Positions 7,848 to 17,157 of a stretch of DNA of 64,000 bases are shown in pieces (the stretch's first letter is position 1; the number at the start of each line of letters is the position of its first letter). Made by a program: the position numbers and the translations under genes. The stretch covers positions 1 through 64,000 of the forward strand of contig NZ_JAAGVY010000002.1 in the NCBI RefSeq assembly GCF_010686655.1. Reading direction: 5' to 3'. Below the pieces are notes generated by a model. The model was given only the letters and a program-made list of their open reading frames with translations. It did no database searches and had not been told where the DNA came from. Source of the DNA: Cryomorpha ignava. GTDB taxonomy: Bacteria > Bacteroidota > Bacteroidia > Flavobacteriales_D > Cryomorphaceae.

Positions 7848-10800
7848 TTATTTAATTTTAGGCAGTGTGAAATAAAATACAGAGCCATTATCTGGTGCAG
7901 AGTCTAGCCAAATTCGGCCTCCTAAAAACTCAACGTGTCTTTTGGCTATAGAAAGGCCTATCCCTGTGCCGGCATACTGATCCTTGTTGTGTAATCTTTG
8001 AAAGATAATAAATATTTTATCATAGAATTGAGGATCTATTCCGATTCCATTGTCTTTTACGGAAAATTCCCATTCCATTTCATTTTCTACAGCGTAAATC
8101 TCCACTATTGGCTGGATACCTTCTCGGGAGTACTTGAGTGCATTATCTATTAAACAATGAAGTATCTGAGTGATAGCTGCTTTATAGGTGTTCAGCGTTG
8201 GTAAATTGCTGGCTTTAATTGTAGCAGATTTTTCTGAAATGAGCTTTCTTCTTAATTGTTTAAATTCAGATAGCACCTCATTTATATCCACTTCTTCTCT
8301 TCCTTCTGTTGGTCTGGTTGCTCTGGAGTAATCCAAGAGATCAAGTATGATTTGCTTCATCCTTTTGGCACCATCTGTGGCAAAATGAATATACTGAACG
8401 GCCTTTTCGTCAAGTTGATCTTCATATTTTCGCTGCAATAGATCCATAAAGCTGGAAATCATTCTCAGAGGCTCCTGTAAGTCGTGTGAGGCAATAAAAG
8501 CAAATTGCTCCAATTCTTCATTAGAGCGTTCAAGTTCATTTGTATACTGTTGAAGCGACTCGTTAAGTTCATTTAATTCTAATTGCATTTGTTTTTGCTC
8601 AGAAATATCTGTCATCGCACCAACCACACGAATTGCCTTTCCATCCTCATTTCTGATAATTACTCCCCGATCTATCACATACAGGGTTTTTCCATGTTCA
8701 TTAAACACCCTGTATTCTGATTCCCATCTTGTACATCCCTGGTCAGAAAGTGCTTTTTGAAGACTTTTCTGCGTGCTGGCAAGGTCTTCCGGATGAAATT
8801 TATCAATCCAGAAATCCTCTTCGGTAAATAATCTTGACGTTTTCTTTCCAAAAAATCGTTCAATGGCTTTGGAGCGGTAAAATCGGTGTTCGGCAATATC
8901 CCAATCCCAAATGGCATCATTTGTCGCTTCAGTTACTTTTTGGAATCGTTCGTTTGCCTGTAGCAAGTGGATATCTGCTTCTTTTCTCAAAGTGATATCT
9001 TTAAAATAAACGGATAGGCCTCCTACCGAAGGGTAGGCACTAACTTCATACCATTTTTCATCACTGTGAGACGGGTATTCAAAGGTTGTGGGCTTAAGAT
9101 CTTGGGCAACTGAATTAAACTCTTCTTCTAGCTTAGTGCCAACAATACGTGGGAAAATCTCCCAAATATTTTTTCCGATAAGATTTTTCTCATTGCGTTG
9201 AAATATTCGCTCCGCTTCCTTATTGAAATAGGTGAATTTCCAATCTTTATCCACGGCATAAAAAGCATCGGAAATACTTCCCAAGATCTCTCTTATCCTA
9301 AGTGTAAGTGATTTTTGAAGATGAATATCCTGATAACTACCATAAATTTTGATACATGTATTATTTATTCTTTCGCTTTTACCAATGACCCGGCTCCATC
9401 GCTCGTGTCCTTTAGCTGTAAGCAGTAATATCTCTTCATCAAACTCAGTACCATCGGTGATTAAAAGATCAAGTGCTTTCTGAATGCGCTCTTTACTTTC
9501 CCCAATATGAAATTCTATGCCACCAGTTAACGTAGGATTGTAGCTATCGTCCACTTCCACTATTTCAAATAACATGGGAGACCAGTACATGCTATCTCCA
9601 TTTTGGTTTATCAAGTCCATCTCCCAACTGCCTATTCGAGCCATTTTTGTTGTCTGCTGCAGCAATTCTTCGTTTTTGTCCTCTTTTGTAATGTCAAGTA
9701 CAATTACGTTAAATACAATCCTGCCGTCTGCTAAAAAAATAGGGATTCCACCATTACCTAAGTGGGTTTTAAGTTCGCCGGTTGGCAGTACAACTTTAAA
9801 TCGACTTGTCCACCTTGATTTTGTTTGGATTGATTTCAGTACACTGGCCTTAACTTCCTCATAATAGCCCCCCAACTTTATTTGATCCCATAATAAGTCT
9901 ATATTCTCCATCACTTCACTGGCTGTATGACCCCATAGTTGTTCAACCAATCCCGAAATGTGCTGCATAGAATCAGTTCCGTCCGGATGAATAATATATT
10001 GGTACACTACCCCCGGTAGATTTTCGGCAAGAGAGATTAGTCTGTCTTCTGATTCTTTACGGTCGCTAATATCCTGAAAACTGCCATAAATCCGTGTACA
10101 CACACCATCAACAAATTCAGCCTTCCCATTGCTACGCACCCACAGTTCCTTATTTTTAGAAGTGACCAATACCGCTTCAAAATCAAACGGCTCTTTATGG
10201 GCAATACATTTTTCGATTTTTAAGCGCACGAGTTCGCGAAAATCTTCTCTGTAAAAATGGATGGCAGTTTCCAAATTTGGAACATATGATTTTGGGTCTG
10301 TTTCGTGCAATTGATGAACCTCGTCTGACCAAAATACAGTTTGATTCACTAAATCCATCTCCCAACTTCCAATTTTTGCCAAACTACCAACCTGACGATT
10401 CAATTCCCGAAGTTTCTTTTCTTCTGTAATGTCCTTGGCAACTGCGTATATAATACCATGCTCCGGAGCTGAAGTGGCTGTCCAGCTCAACCATACTATT
10501 TTACCATCTTTAGCAACATACCGGTTTTCAAAACTTCCAAGATTCCCACCAGCATATAAGCTTGCTTGTATTTTACTGGTTCTTGACTTATCCTCCTCAT
10601 ATATAAATGATGTGATCGGCCTTGAGCGTATTTCTTCTAAGGAATACCCCAGCAATTCTAAGCCAGCCGGGTTCATGCGTTTTATATAGCCATCAAAACC
10701 TGCCATACAAATCATATCTGGCGTAAAATTAAAAATTTGGGCTAGTTCTATTTCTGTTTTCTTTCGACTCAGTTCACTACCAATCGTTGACTCTAATTTT

Positions 10801-12740
10801 TGAAATAGCTCTAAATGCAGAGCCAAGGCCGATTTGGTTTTTTCTGTTCCCACCAACAATACACCTATTACCTCTCCTTTATGTTTTAAAGGCACTCCCA
10901 TCAGGGCTTGAATACCTGCCTTTTTTGCAGCCACTTTTCTTTTAAAGAGACGCCACTCTTTGTCATCATCCCCCCAAATTTCTGTCTTCTTGTTTTTCCA
11001 AACATTGCCAGGCATGGCCTCTCCTAAAACGAAGGAATCTAAGTTCTTGGCTGTATTATAAAAGACACTTCCAGCCTTGTCTTCAACATAATTTGTGACA
11101 CGATTAATCGTTTTAGCATCAATAGCAGGCAGCCACATTTCAGCGAAATCAAAATGTCCAAATTTAGCAATATGTTCGCAAAGATTTGTTAGACATGCTT
11201 TTAAATCATTACTTTGATGGAAAGCGTCACTTATTTTATTTAGAAGCTCTTTTTCAAGTTCGTTGTTTTTTTGCTGTGTCACATCACGCTCTATGGCTAT
11301 CCAATGGGTGTACCAGCCTTTTTCATTTGCCACGGGAATCACGGTGAAGTTGATCCAGAATTCCTCACCGGTTTTCTTGTAGTTGGTGGTGGTTATTTCA
11401 TAAGGTTTCCACTGTCTGAGTGAACGGCCTAGTTTGGTAAGTTCTTCTTTGTTAGAATTGGGCCCCTGAAGAATCCGGGGTGATTTACCGATTACTTCTT
11501 CGGCTTCATAACCAGTCATTTTCGTGAAAGCCTCATTGACATATATGATTCTGGGACCTGGTTCGTCAAATGGTTCCGCTTCGGTAATTAAAACCGCATC
11601 CGTCGTGTTCGTTATAACACTCTCGAGGAGTTTGAGTTTATGTTCTTCTTCAATTTTATTAGTGATATCTCTCGAGTTGGCCACGATGCCATTTACCGCA
11701 GGGTTGTCCAGCATATTGGTTAACACTGTTTCCAGCCATCTCCATTCATTTTTATGGTTTTTAAAACGATAGGGATCTATCAGTACACGGTTTTCGGTGC
11801 TTACTTTTTCTAAATTCGCCAAGGTTCTTTCTAGATCATCGGGATGGATAAATTCAAATGCATTTCTTCCAACAAATTCAGCAGGTGAAATCCCAAGTAT
11901 AGAAGTACTGGTATCGCTAACGTAGATATAATTTCCTACTCCGTCTAAAATTCCTATTAGGTCAGAACCTTCTTGAACCAAGGCTTTAAATCGTAGCTCG
12001 CTTTGCTGAATTTTTTCTTCCTGTTCAATAATTTCTTTGGCATCCCTTACTACACAATACATGAGTTTGGATGTGTTATCCCATTTTACTGACCATAAAT
12101 TATAAGCAATACCGCCATTTTTTTTCTTGTAACGATTAACGAAAGATTTAACATCCAGACCACTAAGAATAGCAGCAGCTGTTTCGCTCGTTTTTGGCAC
12201 ATCGGCTTCCAAAATCAAATCCACATAAGGTGTACCAATTAATTCTTCGGGTAAATACCCCCAATGATCAATAGCGGCAGCACTTACATATACAAAATTT
12301 CCTTCTTCATTAATCGTACAAAAAACGTCCAGAGAATAATCGATCATTTGATCCGCTTCAGATCTATGCTTAACTATACGGGTAATGTCTCTGGATTGGC
12401 AAGCTACGGCAAAAATTTTGTGATCATCTCCCCTTAAAGGTTCAAACGTAACTTGACTATATTGAATTTCATTCGTTTTTTCATTGTAGAAATGCTCTTC
12501 TACTTCAAAATACTCTCCCTTAAACGCTCTCGAGTAATATGCTTTCCATGTTTCAATATCACGCTCACCAAAGGCATCGACAAAAGCAGATTCGTTCAGT
12601 TTCTTTTCAGAACCAGTCGCTTCTTTCATGAAGCTTAGGTATGTTTTATTTGCATAAACCAATTGAAAATCAAGGTTTACCATCCAGACAAGGTCTTTGC
12701 TTTGATCTAGAAATATATTTGACAATTGAGCCTGTTGCAT
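7848..12740 (-). CDS. Giant soluble multi-PAS/GAF sensor histidine kinase
   Basis: 1630 residues with no signal peptide and no membrane helix, hence cytoplasmic. By eye I count ten PAS-type domains (four in the first 490 residues, six between about 650 and 1395) and one GAF domain at about 495-640. The C-terminal kinase core has the H-box FIASHDLQEPLRM (His1419), N-box IDNALKY (Asn1533), G1 box DNGIGI (about 1563-1568) and G2 box GTGIGLS (about 1591-1597). The kinase core belongs to the group found with phytochromes. The HDLQEPLR motif is intact, so autophosphorylation is expected. It heads a four-gene operon with two receivers and a REC-PAS-DHp protein. PAS ligands are not predictable; a redox, light or small-molecule integrator is possible. 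Confidence 0.92.
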   Translation of the reverse strand: MQQAQLSNIFLDQSKDLVWMVNLDFQLVYANKTYLSFMKEATGSEKKLNESAFVDAFGERDIETWKAYYSRAFKGEYFEVEEHFYNEKTNEIQYSQVTFEPLRGDDHKIFAVACQSRDITRIVKHRSEADQMIDYSLDVFCTINEEGNFVYVSAAAIDHWGYLPEELIGTPYVDLILEADVPKTSETAAAILSGLDVKSFVNRYKKKNGGIAYNLWSVKWDNTSKLMYCVVRDAKEIIEQEEKIQQSELRFKALVQEGSDLIGILDGVGNYIYVSDTSTSILGISPAEFVGRNAFEFIHPDDLERTLANLEKVSTENRVLIDPYRFKNHKNEWRWLETVLTNMLDNPAVNGIVANSRDITNKIEEEHKLKLLESVITNTTDAVLITEAEPFDEPGPRIIYVNEAFTKMTGYEAEEVIGKSPRILQGPNSNKEELTKLGRSLRQWKPYEITTTNYKKTGEEFWINFTVIPVANEKGWYTHWIAIERDVTQQKNNELEKELLNKISDAFHQSNDLKACLTNLCEHIAKFGHFDFAEMWLPAIDAKTINRVTNYVEDKAGSVFYNTAKNLDSFVLGEAMPGNVWKNKKTEIWGDDDKEWRLFKRKVAAKKAGIQALMGVPLKHKGEVIGVLLVGTEKTKSALALHLELFQKLESTIGSELSRKKTEIELAQIFNFTPDMICMAGFDGYIKRMNPAGLELLGYSLEEIRSRPITSFIYEEDKSRTSKIQASLYAGGNLGSFENRYVAKDGKIVWLSWTATSAPEHGIIYAVAKDITEEKKLRELNRQVGSLAKIGSWEMDLVNQTVFWSDEVHQLHETDPKSYVPNLETAIHFYREDFRELVRLKIEKCIAHKEPFDFEAVLVTSKNKELWVRSNGKAEFVDGVCTRIYGSFQDISDRKESEDRLISLAENLPGVVYQYIIHPDGTDSMQHISGLVEQLWGHTASEVMENIDLLWDQIKLGGYYEEVKASVLKSIQTKSRWTSRFKVVLPTGELKTHLGNGGIPIFLADGRIVFNVIVLDITKEDKNEELLQQTTKMARIGSWEMDLINQNGDSMYWSPMLFEIVEVDDSYNPTLTGGIEFHIGESKERIQKALDLLITDGTEFDEEILLLTAKGHERWSRVIGKSERINNTCIKIYGSYQDIHLQKSLTLRIREILGSISDAFYAVDKDWKFTYFNKEAERIFQRNEKNLIGKNIWEIFPRIVGTKLEEEFNSVAQDLKPTTFEYPSHSDEKWYEVSAYPSVGGLSVYFKDITLRKEADIHLLQANERFQKVTEATNDAIWDWDIAEHRFYRSKAIERFFGKKTSRLFTEEDFWIDKFHPEDLASTQKSLQKALSDQGCTRWESEYRVFNEHGKTLYVIDRGVIIRNEDGKAIRVVGAMTDISEQKQMQLELNELNESLQQYTNELERSNEELEQFAFIASHDLQEPLRMISSFMDLLQRKYEDQLDEKAVQYIHFATDGAKRMKQIILDLLDYSRATRPTEGREEVDINEVLSEFKQLRRKLISEKSATIKASNLPTLNTYKAAITQILHCLIDNALKYSREGIQPIVEIYAVENEMEWEFSVKDNGIGIDPQFYDKIFIIFQRLHNKDQYAGTGIGLSIAKRHVEFLGGRIWLDSAPDNGSVFYFTLPKIK

Positions 12741-12861
12741 GAATGAGAATTAATTTCTTGTAAAGTATGCTTAAACAAAACTAAACAATGAAAAAGGAAT
12801 ATGTAGGTTTGAAGGATCAAGGATCCAGCTAGGTAGAGGATTTAATCTAAAACGTTCATTG

Positions 12862-13077
12862 TTACTCCTGAAGGCTGTATTCATTTTTAATTTCATAATT
12901 ATGGTGATTAATTATTCTTGTGCGCAGGCGCTCGTTTAAGAAATGTGTGTCCTTTGACCACTTCACTGCCAACCGAATAACTAATTTATTTAATATACTC
13001 AACTTTATTTTGGCTTCTCCGCCCCGCATTAGCACTCTACAATATGTGTGCCCAGCAAAGTCGGAACTGTATTGCAA
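12862..13077 (-). pseudogene. Decayed fragment resembling the N-terminal domain of a tyrosine recombinase
   Basis: The minus-strand frame contains RVLMRGGEAKIKLSILN, then AVKWSKD. These align with RVMHRGAERIKIDFPYN and GARWSK in the frame at 15028-15246. The pattern (H-R-G-x-x-R-I-x-I...W-S-x) is that of the arm or SAM-like N-terminal region of Bacteroidota site-specific integrases. Here several conserved residues are lost and no catalytic domain follows. It is therefore a remnant or chance resemblance strengthened by the neighbouring copy. The remainder of 12741-13578 holds no gene. Confidence 0.35.
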
Positions 13078-13209
13078 AGTACATAAGTTCTTTACATTAT
13101 CCAGAGGTTGAAGTGCGAAACATTAATGAATTCGATCAAAATAGATAAGTAAACGACTAACGTCCCTAATCCCTGTGTTGTAATTGTGGTTAGTAAGTCT
13201 TTAGATCAA

Positions 13210-13435
13210 ACCGGAGGAATGGCCGCAATTCCTTCCACGATGTTTGCCGGGGGCAGCACTCAAGGGAGCGGGACTGCGAGGTAGCGAGAGTATCTCCCGC
13301 ATGCCATATAGAGAGGAATTATCTCAAAGAGCAACAAGAATCGAAGGGAAGGGCATCCTCCTTGCAGTTCCGCAGGCTCACTGCATTGCCAGGGGAGACC
13401 TCATACCGCAAGGTCGCCGGGGGTAAGCAGAATTC
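13210..13435. other. GC-rich island with several short stems, function unknown
   Basis: This stretch is clearly richer in G and C than its AT-rich surroundings. It contains short inverted repeats: GCGGGA at 13268-13273 with TCCCGC at 13295-13300, GCAGT at 13364-13368 with ACTGC at 13380-13384, and GACCT at 13397-13401 with AGGTC at 13411-13415. GCCGGGGG occurs near both ends. A 60-codon frame inside it has no recognisable protein features. It may be foreign DNA, a structured RNA or a decayed mobile element end. Confidence 0.3.
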
Positions 13436-13578
13436 ATATTATTCCGCTACTGCGGGAGAAGGATCTGTAGGTAAAATAACATTTGCCAATTGAATAGCTT
13501 ATCAGCCTTATTTTTTTCGAATAAATGAATGCTTTCACGATTCCATTCATTTATCAAAATTTAAATTTTTCCTGACTC

Positions 13579-14400
13579 CTACTTTTTGGAGGTATCGATT
13601 TTGTCGGTTTTAATTTTATACTGGCGACTTTGGTACTCTTGGCTCATTGCCTCAAATTTCTCGGGATGAACAGTTCGGAAATTATGTTCTGCCTGAGGAA
13701 TTATTTCCACCATTTTATCAATCATCCCTTGTGGGTCAAATTGACTTTTTGCCATTGCTTTTGCTGCTTTTTCAATATCCTTTTTAGAAGTGTAATGCAA
13801 GTCTTTATCAAACCATTGTTTGTATGTATCGTACATCCTATCATTAAAGCCGGTGTCAAATGGTCCCGGATTGATTGTGGCTACCGTAACTCCTAAAGGT
13901 TTCAGCTCATCTCTCAAGCATTGCGCAATCGCTTCTAGTGCATGTTTAGAAGCATTATAAGGACCTAAAAAAGCACCTGTGGTGAGTCCGGCTACAGATG
14001 ATAAAAAGATGACTTTACCCTTACCTTTTTTAACCATTTTTTTAATGAACGGTTGTGAGAATTCAAGTGTAGAAAATGTATTGGTTTCCATAACCTCTCT
14101 TATAAGGTCTACCGGCATTTCGGCTAATGGCCCCGTTTGACCTATTCCGGCATTATTGACTAAAATATCAATGTCGTACTTCCAGGCTTTTTCGCAGTCT
14201 ATATAATCCAAAATGTCCAGTTTGATCAACTCGATATTTTTTTCATAGTCAGTATCCTTTACTTCTTCCATAAATCTGGACATTTGCTCCCAAGTATGAA
14301 CTGCCGCGATAATCTTGTGGCCCGCTTTTGCTAGCCCAATTGCGGAGCCCTTTCCTAGACCAGAGCCAGCACCTGTAATTAGAATTGTTTGCTTTTTCAT
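13579..14400 (-). CDS. Short-chain dehydrogenase/reductase
   Basis: 273 residues, cytoplasmic, classical SDR fold. The cofactor motif is TGAGSGLG (residues 9-16), the structural motif NNAG is at 82-85, the catalytic serine is near 134-135 and the active-site YNASK gives Tyr148 and Lys152. PGPFDTGF is the conserved segment after the active site. The enzyme should oxidise or reduce an alcohol/carbonyl with NAD(P)(H); the substrate cannot be inferred. It stands alone between two regions with integrase-like remnants, which may mean it arrived on a mobile element, although its sequence looks ordinary for the genome. Confidence 0.88.
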   Translation of the reverse strand: MKKQTILITGAGSGLGKGSAIGLAKAGHKIIAAVHTWEQMSRFMEEVKDTDYEKNIELIKLDILDYIDCEKAWKYDIDILVNNAGIGQTGPLAEMPVDLIREVMETNTFSTLEFSQPFIKKMVKKGKGKVIFLSSVAGLTTGAFLGPYNASKHALEAIAQCLRDELKPLGVTVATINPGPFDTGFNDRMYDTYKQWFDKDLHYTSKKDIEKAAKAMAKSQFDPQGMIDKMVEIIPQAEHNFRTVHPEKFEAMSQEYQSRQYKIKTDKIDTSKK

Positions 14401-15027
14401 ATGTTTTTATATTAAGGTACAGATTAATGTACATTTTTATCACTTGCTATTTTAATTTGGGATATGCTAACAAGGGAAAATTATTGGATTGACAAATGCA
14501 TAATACTACGCCTGATAGAACAACATTTATCTGCTAAAGTTCAGTTCTTTATTTACTTAAATGAATTATTGTTTAGCAATTATTATTCTGGATGAATCAA
14601 AAGGTGCGTCAACGGATTTGTATTTCGCTGGTTGCAACTGGCGAAACGAACGGCTTGAAGCGACAAAATCATCATTTTTATTTGGGCTGTAATCATTTTG
14701 AGTAGCGTGAGTAGCGCAATTGGAAAAAACCCGCACGCAAACGGAAAAACCCGATCAAGTCTATGCTGGAATCCGCACACAGCAGGAGATGGGCAGTCGA
14801 CCAACTAACCTGTAATGTTCCAGTTTCAAGAGAAGTACATGGATAGTCTATCTTCTGAAGTGATTTCTGGTGGAATGCATACAGGCAATAGAATCGAGCC
14901 AATTGGTGAAGCTGCTTCTCATATAAGTGGGTATACAAAGATGAAGAAAGGGTATTTCATAAATTTCAAGAAGCTTTTTAAATGTTATCTATTTGTATGA
15001 AAAGTATAGATCTAATTCGCCGGAATC
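14401..15027. other. Gene-free region with a 22-base near-palindrome
   Basis: 627 bases without a believable gene. At 14624-14645 there is a 22-base near-palindrome (TTCGC...GCGAA around GTTGCAAC) that would form a continuous RNA hairpin using two G-T pairs. It has no T tract after it, so it is not an ordinary terminator. Short minus-strand frames in the region have no recognisable motifs. Confidence 0.35.
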
Positions 15028-15246
15028 CTATAGTTTATCATTATCTTCCTTCATCATTTTCTCAACAATGACTAATATTTTTTCAATGTTTTCGTTGCTG
15101 TCTTTAACATGCCAAGCTTTTAGCGTTTTACTCCATCGTGCTCCTGCTTCAGCGCGTATGGCATTAGAAAGCTTTTGATTATAAGGAAAATCAATCTTAA
15201 TCCGCTCCGCACCTCGATGCATGACTCTACTCCAACTAATTTCCAT
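15028..15246 (-). pseudogene. Truncated tyrosine recombinase/integrase N-terminal fragment
   Basis: A 72-residue frame with RVMHRGAERIKIDFPYN, then AGARWSKTLKAWHVKDSNEN. This matches the N-terminal region that precedes the core-binding domain in many Bacteroidota XerC/D-like integrases. The frame ends at VEKMMKEDNDKL, and no core-binding or catalytic (R-H-R-Y) domain is found downstream. It is therefore a fragment, or less likely a small stand-alone DNA-binding protein. A poorer copy of the same region lies at 12862-13077. Confidence 0.5.
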
Positions 15247-15428
15247 ATCAATCCGTGTTTAATGGTTAGAAGGTTCAATATACGGAATTAGCGATAATTA
15301 AAATCCGGCAACCCATCATAAATAGTTTACAAACTTTATGTGGCGGCTAAATAAAAAGCATCATTGTCTATATACAAAGAACAGCAATCTTTTTAGGCGA
15401 TTTTATCTCATTCTAAATCTCTGCCCCT

Positions 15429-15436
15429 TACATTTG
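15429..15436 (+). promoter_or_regulatory. Putative -7 promoter box of the cysteine-cluster gene
   Basis: TACATTTG matches the Bacteroidota -7 consensus TAnnTTTG and lies 22 bases before the ATG at 15459. No clear TTG -33 element is seen at the expected distance. Confidence 0.4.
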
Positions 15437-15458
15437 TAGAAGAACTTTAAATCACAAC

Positions 15459-15962
15459 ATGCCAAACCAGCCAGACGATCCTGCTCTTATTGCCCTTTTG
15501 AAACAAGGCGAAAGCCAAATGAAAGAGAATAAGAAACTGGCGGCGAAGCTCAAGGCTTCAAAGCCAAAAGATCTGGATAAGCAGGTGCATGAATTTCACG
15601 ATGAAGTATTTGAAAAAATAGACTGCCTTACCTGTGCCAATTGCTGCAAAACCACAAGCCCCGGAATGCACGACCGCGATGTAGAGCGCCTGGCAAAACA
15701 TCTAAAACTAAAGCCAGCACAAGTAATTGCCCAATACATGGAAATGGACAAAGATGGAGAATATGTGTTTCGTTCAGCTCCATGCCCATTTTTAGGAGCA
15801 GACAACTATTGCTCGGTTTACGAGAGCCGCCCACTTGCCTGCCGCGAATATCCACACACCAACCGCAAGCGATTCTATCAGGTGCTTGATCTTTCTGTTA
15901 AAAACACGGAAGTATGTCCGGCTGTGGTGGCGATTTTTGATAAGCTGCGAAACGCGGTTTAG
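15459..15962 (+). CDS. YkgJ-family cysteine-cluster protein
   Basis: 167 residues, cytoplasmic. The family signature CLTCANCC gives Cys56, 59, 62 and 63. It is followed by Cys109, Cys118, Cys128 and Cys153 in the typical spacing (APCPFL, YCSVYESRPLACREYP). The eight cysteines are thought to bind iron or zinc, possibly as an Fe-S cluster. The exact role of the family is not established. The gene has its own promoter-like box and no operon partner. The length is normal for the family. Confidence 0.85.
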   Translation: MPNQPDDPALIALLKQGESQMKENKKLAAKLKASKPKDLDKQVHEFHDEVFEKIDCLTCANCCKTTSPGMHDRDVERLAKHLKLKPAQVIAQYMEMDKDGEYVFRSAPCPFLGADNYCSVYESRPLACREYPHTNRKRFYQVLDLSVKNTEVCPAVVAIFDKLRNAV

Positions 15963-16100
15963 TCGCGAGCTTTTAGTCTCGAGTCGCGCGTGCCCGCTAG
16001 ACTATATTTAGTGGTTTGGATACATAGTAAAATTTCATTTATTATCAACGTTTTTTAGGCTTTAGGTAGATGCTATTTCAACCTATATCATGAAGCACTA

Positions 16101-16176
16101 CTATTGCCTATTGCCTATTGCTCATTTTTCCACCAACTTCTAATTTGCCCATTGCCCATTGCAAATTGCCTATTGA
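16101..16176. repeat. Heptamer repeat of the TTGCCTA/GCAATAG family
   Basis: Two short arrays of degenerate 7-base units, ATTGCCT and ATTGCCC, at 16101-16121 and 16145-16176, just downstream of the small membrane protein gene. Related arrays lie at 43233-43283, 50773-50857, 52109-52143 and 55624-55668. Confidence 0.7.
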
Positions 16177-16583
16177 GCCCTTCGGGCTAACCTCCACCCA
16201 ATCCAAGCCATTGGAATATAAGCAAAAACCAAATCAACAGCTGTGGGCAGGGCAGGGGTGCCAAGCATATAAGCTGTGGTAATGCCACCAATTAAAAACC
16301 AAACGCCGATAATCATTGCAAGCACCATTTTACGGGTGGCTCCAAAGCGGGCGGCGATAAAAGCTCCTGTAAGTGTGCCGAGTGCATGCGCCAGAAATGG
16401 AAAAATATAATGCTTGGCTTCGTAGAGTTCAATCGCGCTTTTTATCGATTCCATATCATTCGAATCTGCCCCCAACGGTGGAGATATCAGGTTGGTCCCA
16501 AGCATCACAATTCCCATGTTTACTACACTTCCTATTATTATCCCGCCTATTACAGCCAGGATGTTTCTTAGTATTGGATTCAT
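16170..16583 (-). CDS. Small four-helix membrane protein of unknown function
   Basis: 137 residues with hydrophobic segments at about 7-30, 58-80, 85-107 and 115-135. It has a short polar loop between the first two and ends with basic residues (RLARRAQ). I do not recognise a named family; short proteins of this kind are common in Bacteroidota as conserved hypotheticals. It appears to be a single gene. Its 3' end abuts the heptamer repeat array. Confidence 0.75.
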   Translation of the reverse strand: MNPILRNILAVIGGIIIGSVVNMGIVMLGTNLISPPLGADSNDMESIKSAIELYEAKHYIFPFLAHALGTLTGAFIAARFGATRKMVLAMIIGVWFLIGGITTAYMLGTPALPTAVDLVFAYIPMAWIGWRLARRAQ

Positions 16584-17157
16584 TTCTTAGGTTTTAGTTT
16601 CAGCCTGTGAATATGGGGAATTATTTTGAGTAATTAAGGATAGAGTTAGTGTTCAGATGGTTATGACTAACTTGAGTATTTTTCTAAACAGTGAGTACGG
16701 AGTGCAAGGAAATTATTGAAGATTGAGCGGTCATCGAGCGAAGTCGAGATGGTATTCAGTATTTCGAAAAGCGTTTTGAGTAGAGTGAATTTGGCGAATA
16801 AACTGGGTACATCCGAACAGGAAGGTATCCGAGTTTACCACTCTGTGGTGTAGCTACCTGGGGGGCACATGGAACATACTGACAATCAAAGGGAGTGCGT
16901 TAAGTTTCATGATCAGCATCCATAAATGAAATTGTCTCATCATCTTTGCAGCTTACAGCTTACAGCTTAAAGCTTGTAGCTTAAATCCTACAGCTATCAT
17001 TTCCATTCATTGAATCAACCCGCCATTTAAATCTATCAAACTCACTATTTCAGCAAATGGGGGTTGGTGGCACAATTGGTTTATCCCAACTTCGTGGAAA
17101 CAAATTTACCGAAAAGAGTGAATTTGATAATTATCTAACCAATTAATCTCCTTAATT
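16584..17157. other. Gene-free region with a heptamer repeat
   Basis: 574 bases with no gene. At 16734-16753 there is a TCGAGCGAAGTCGAGATGG motif, a type often dispersed in Bacteroidota intergenic DNA. At 16947-16994 lies an array of AGCTTAC/AGCTTAA units. The right part should contain the promoter of the secreted protein at 17158, but no clear TAnnTTTG was found. Confidence 0.5.
16947..16994. repeat. AGCTTAC heptamer array
   Basis: About six degenerate copies of a 7-base unit (AGCTTAC, AGCTTAA, AGCTTGT). A looser version is found at 25319-25352. The unit length matches the other heptamer families in the window. Confidence 0.6.

Noticed and set aside
13244-13426. 60-codon plus-strand frame in the GC-rich island
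   Set aside because: No start context and no protein-like features; long frames are expected where GC is high.
14693-14938. 81-codon minus-strand frame
   Set aside because: No motif, no sensible start, overlaps other equally weak frames on the opposite strand.
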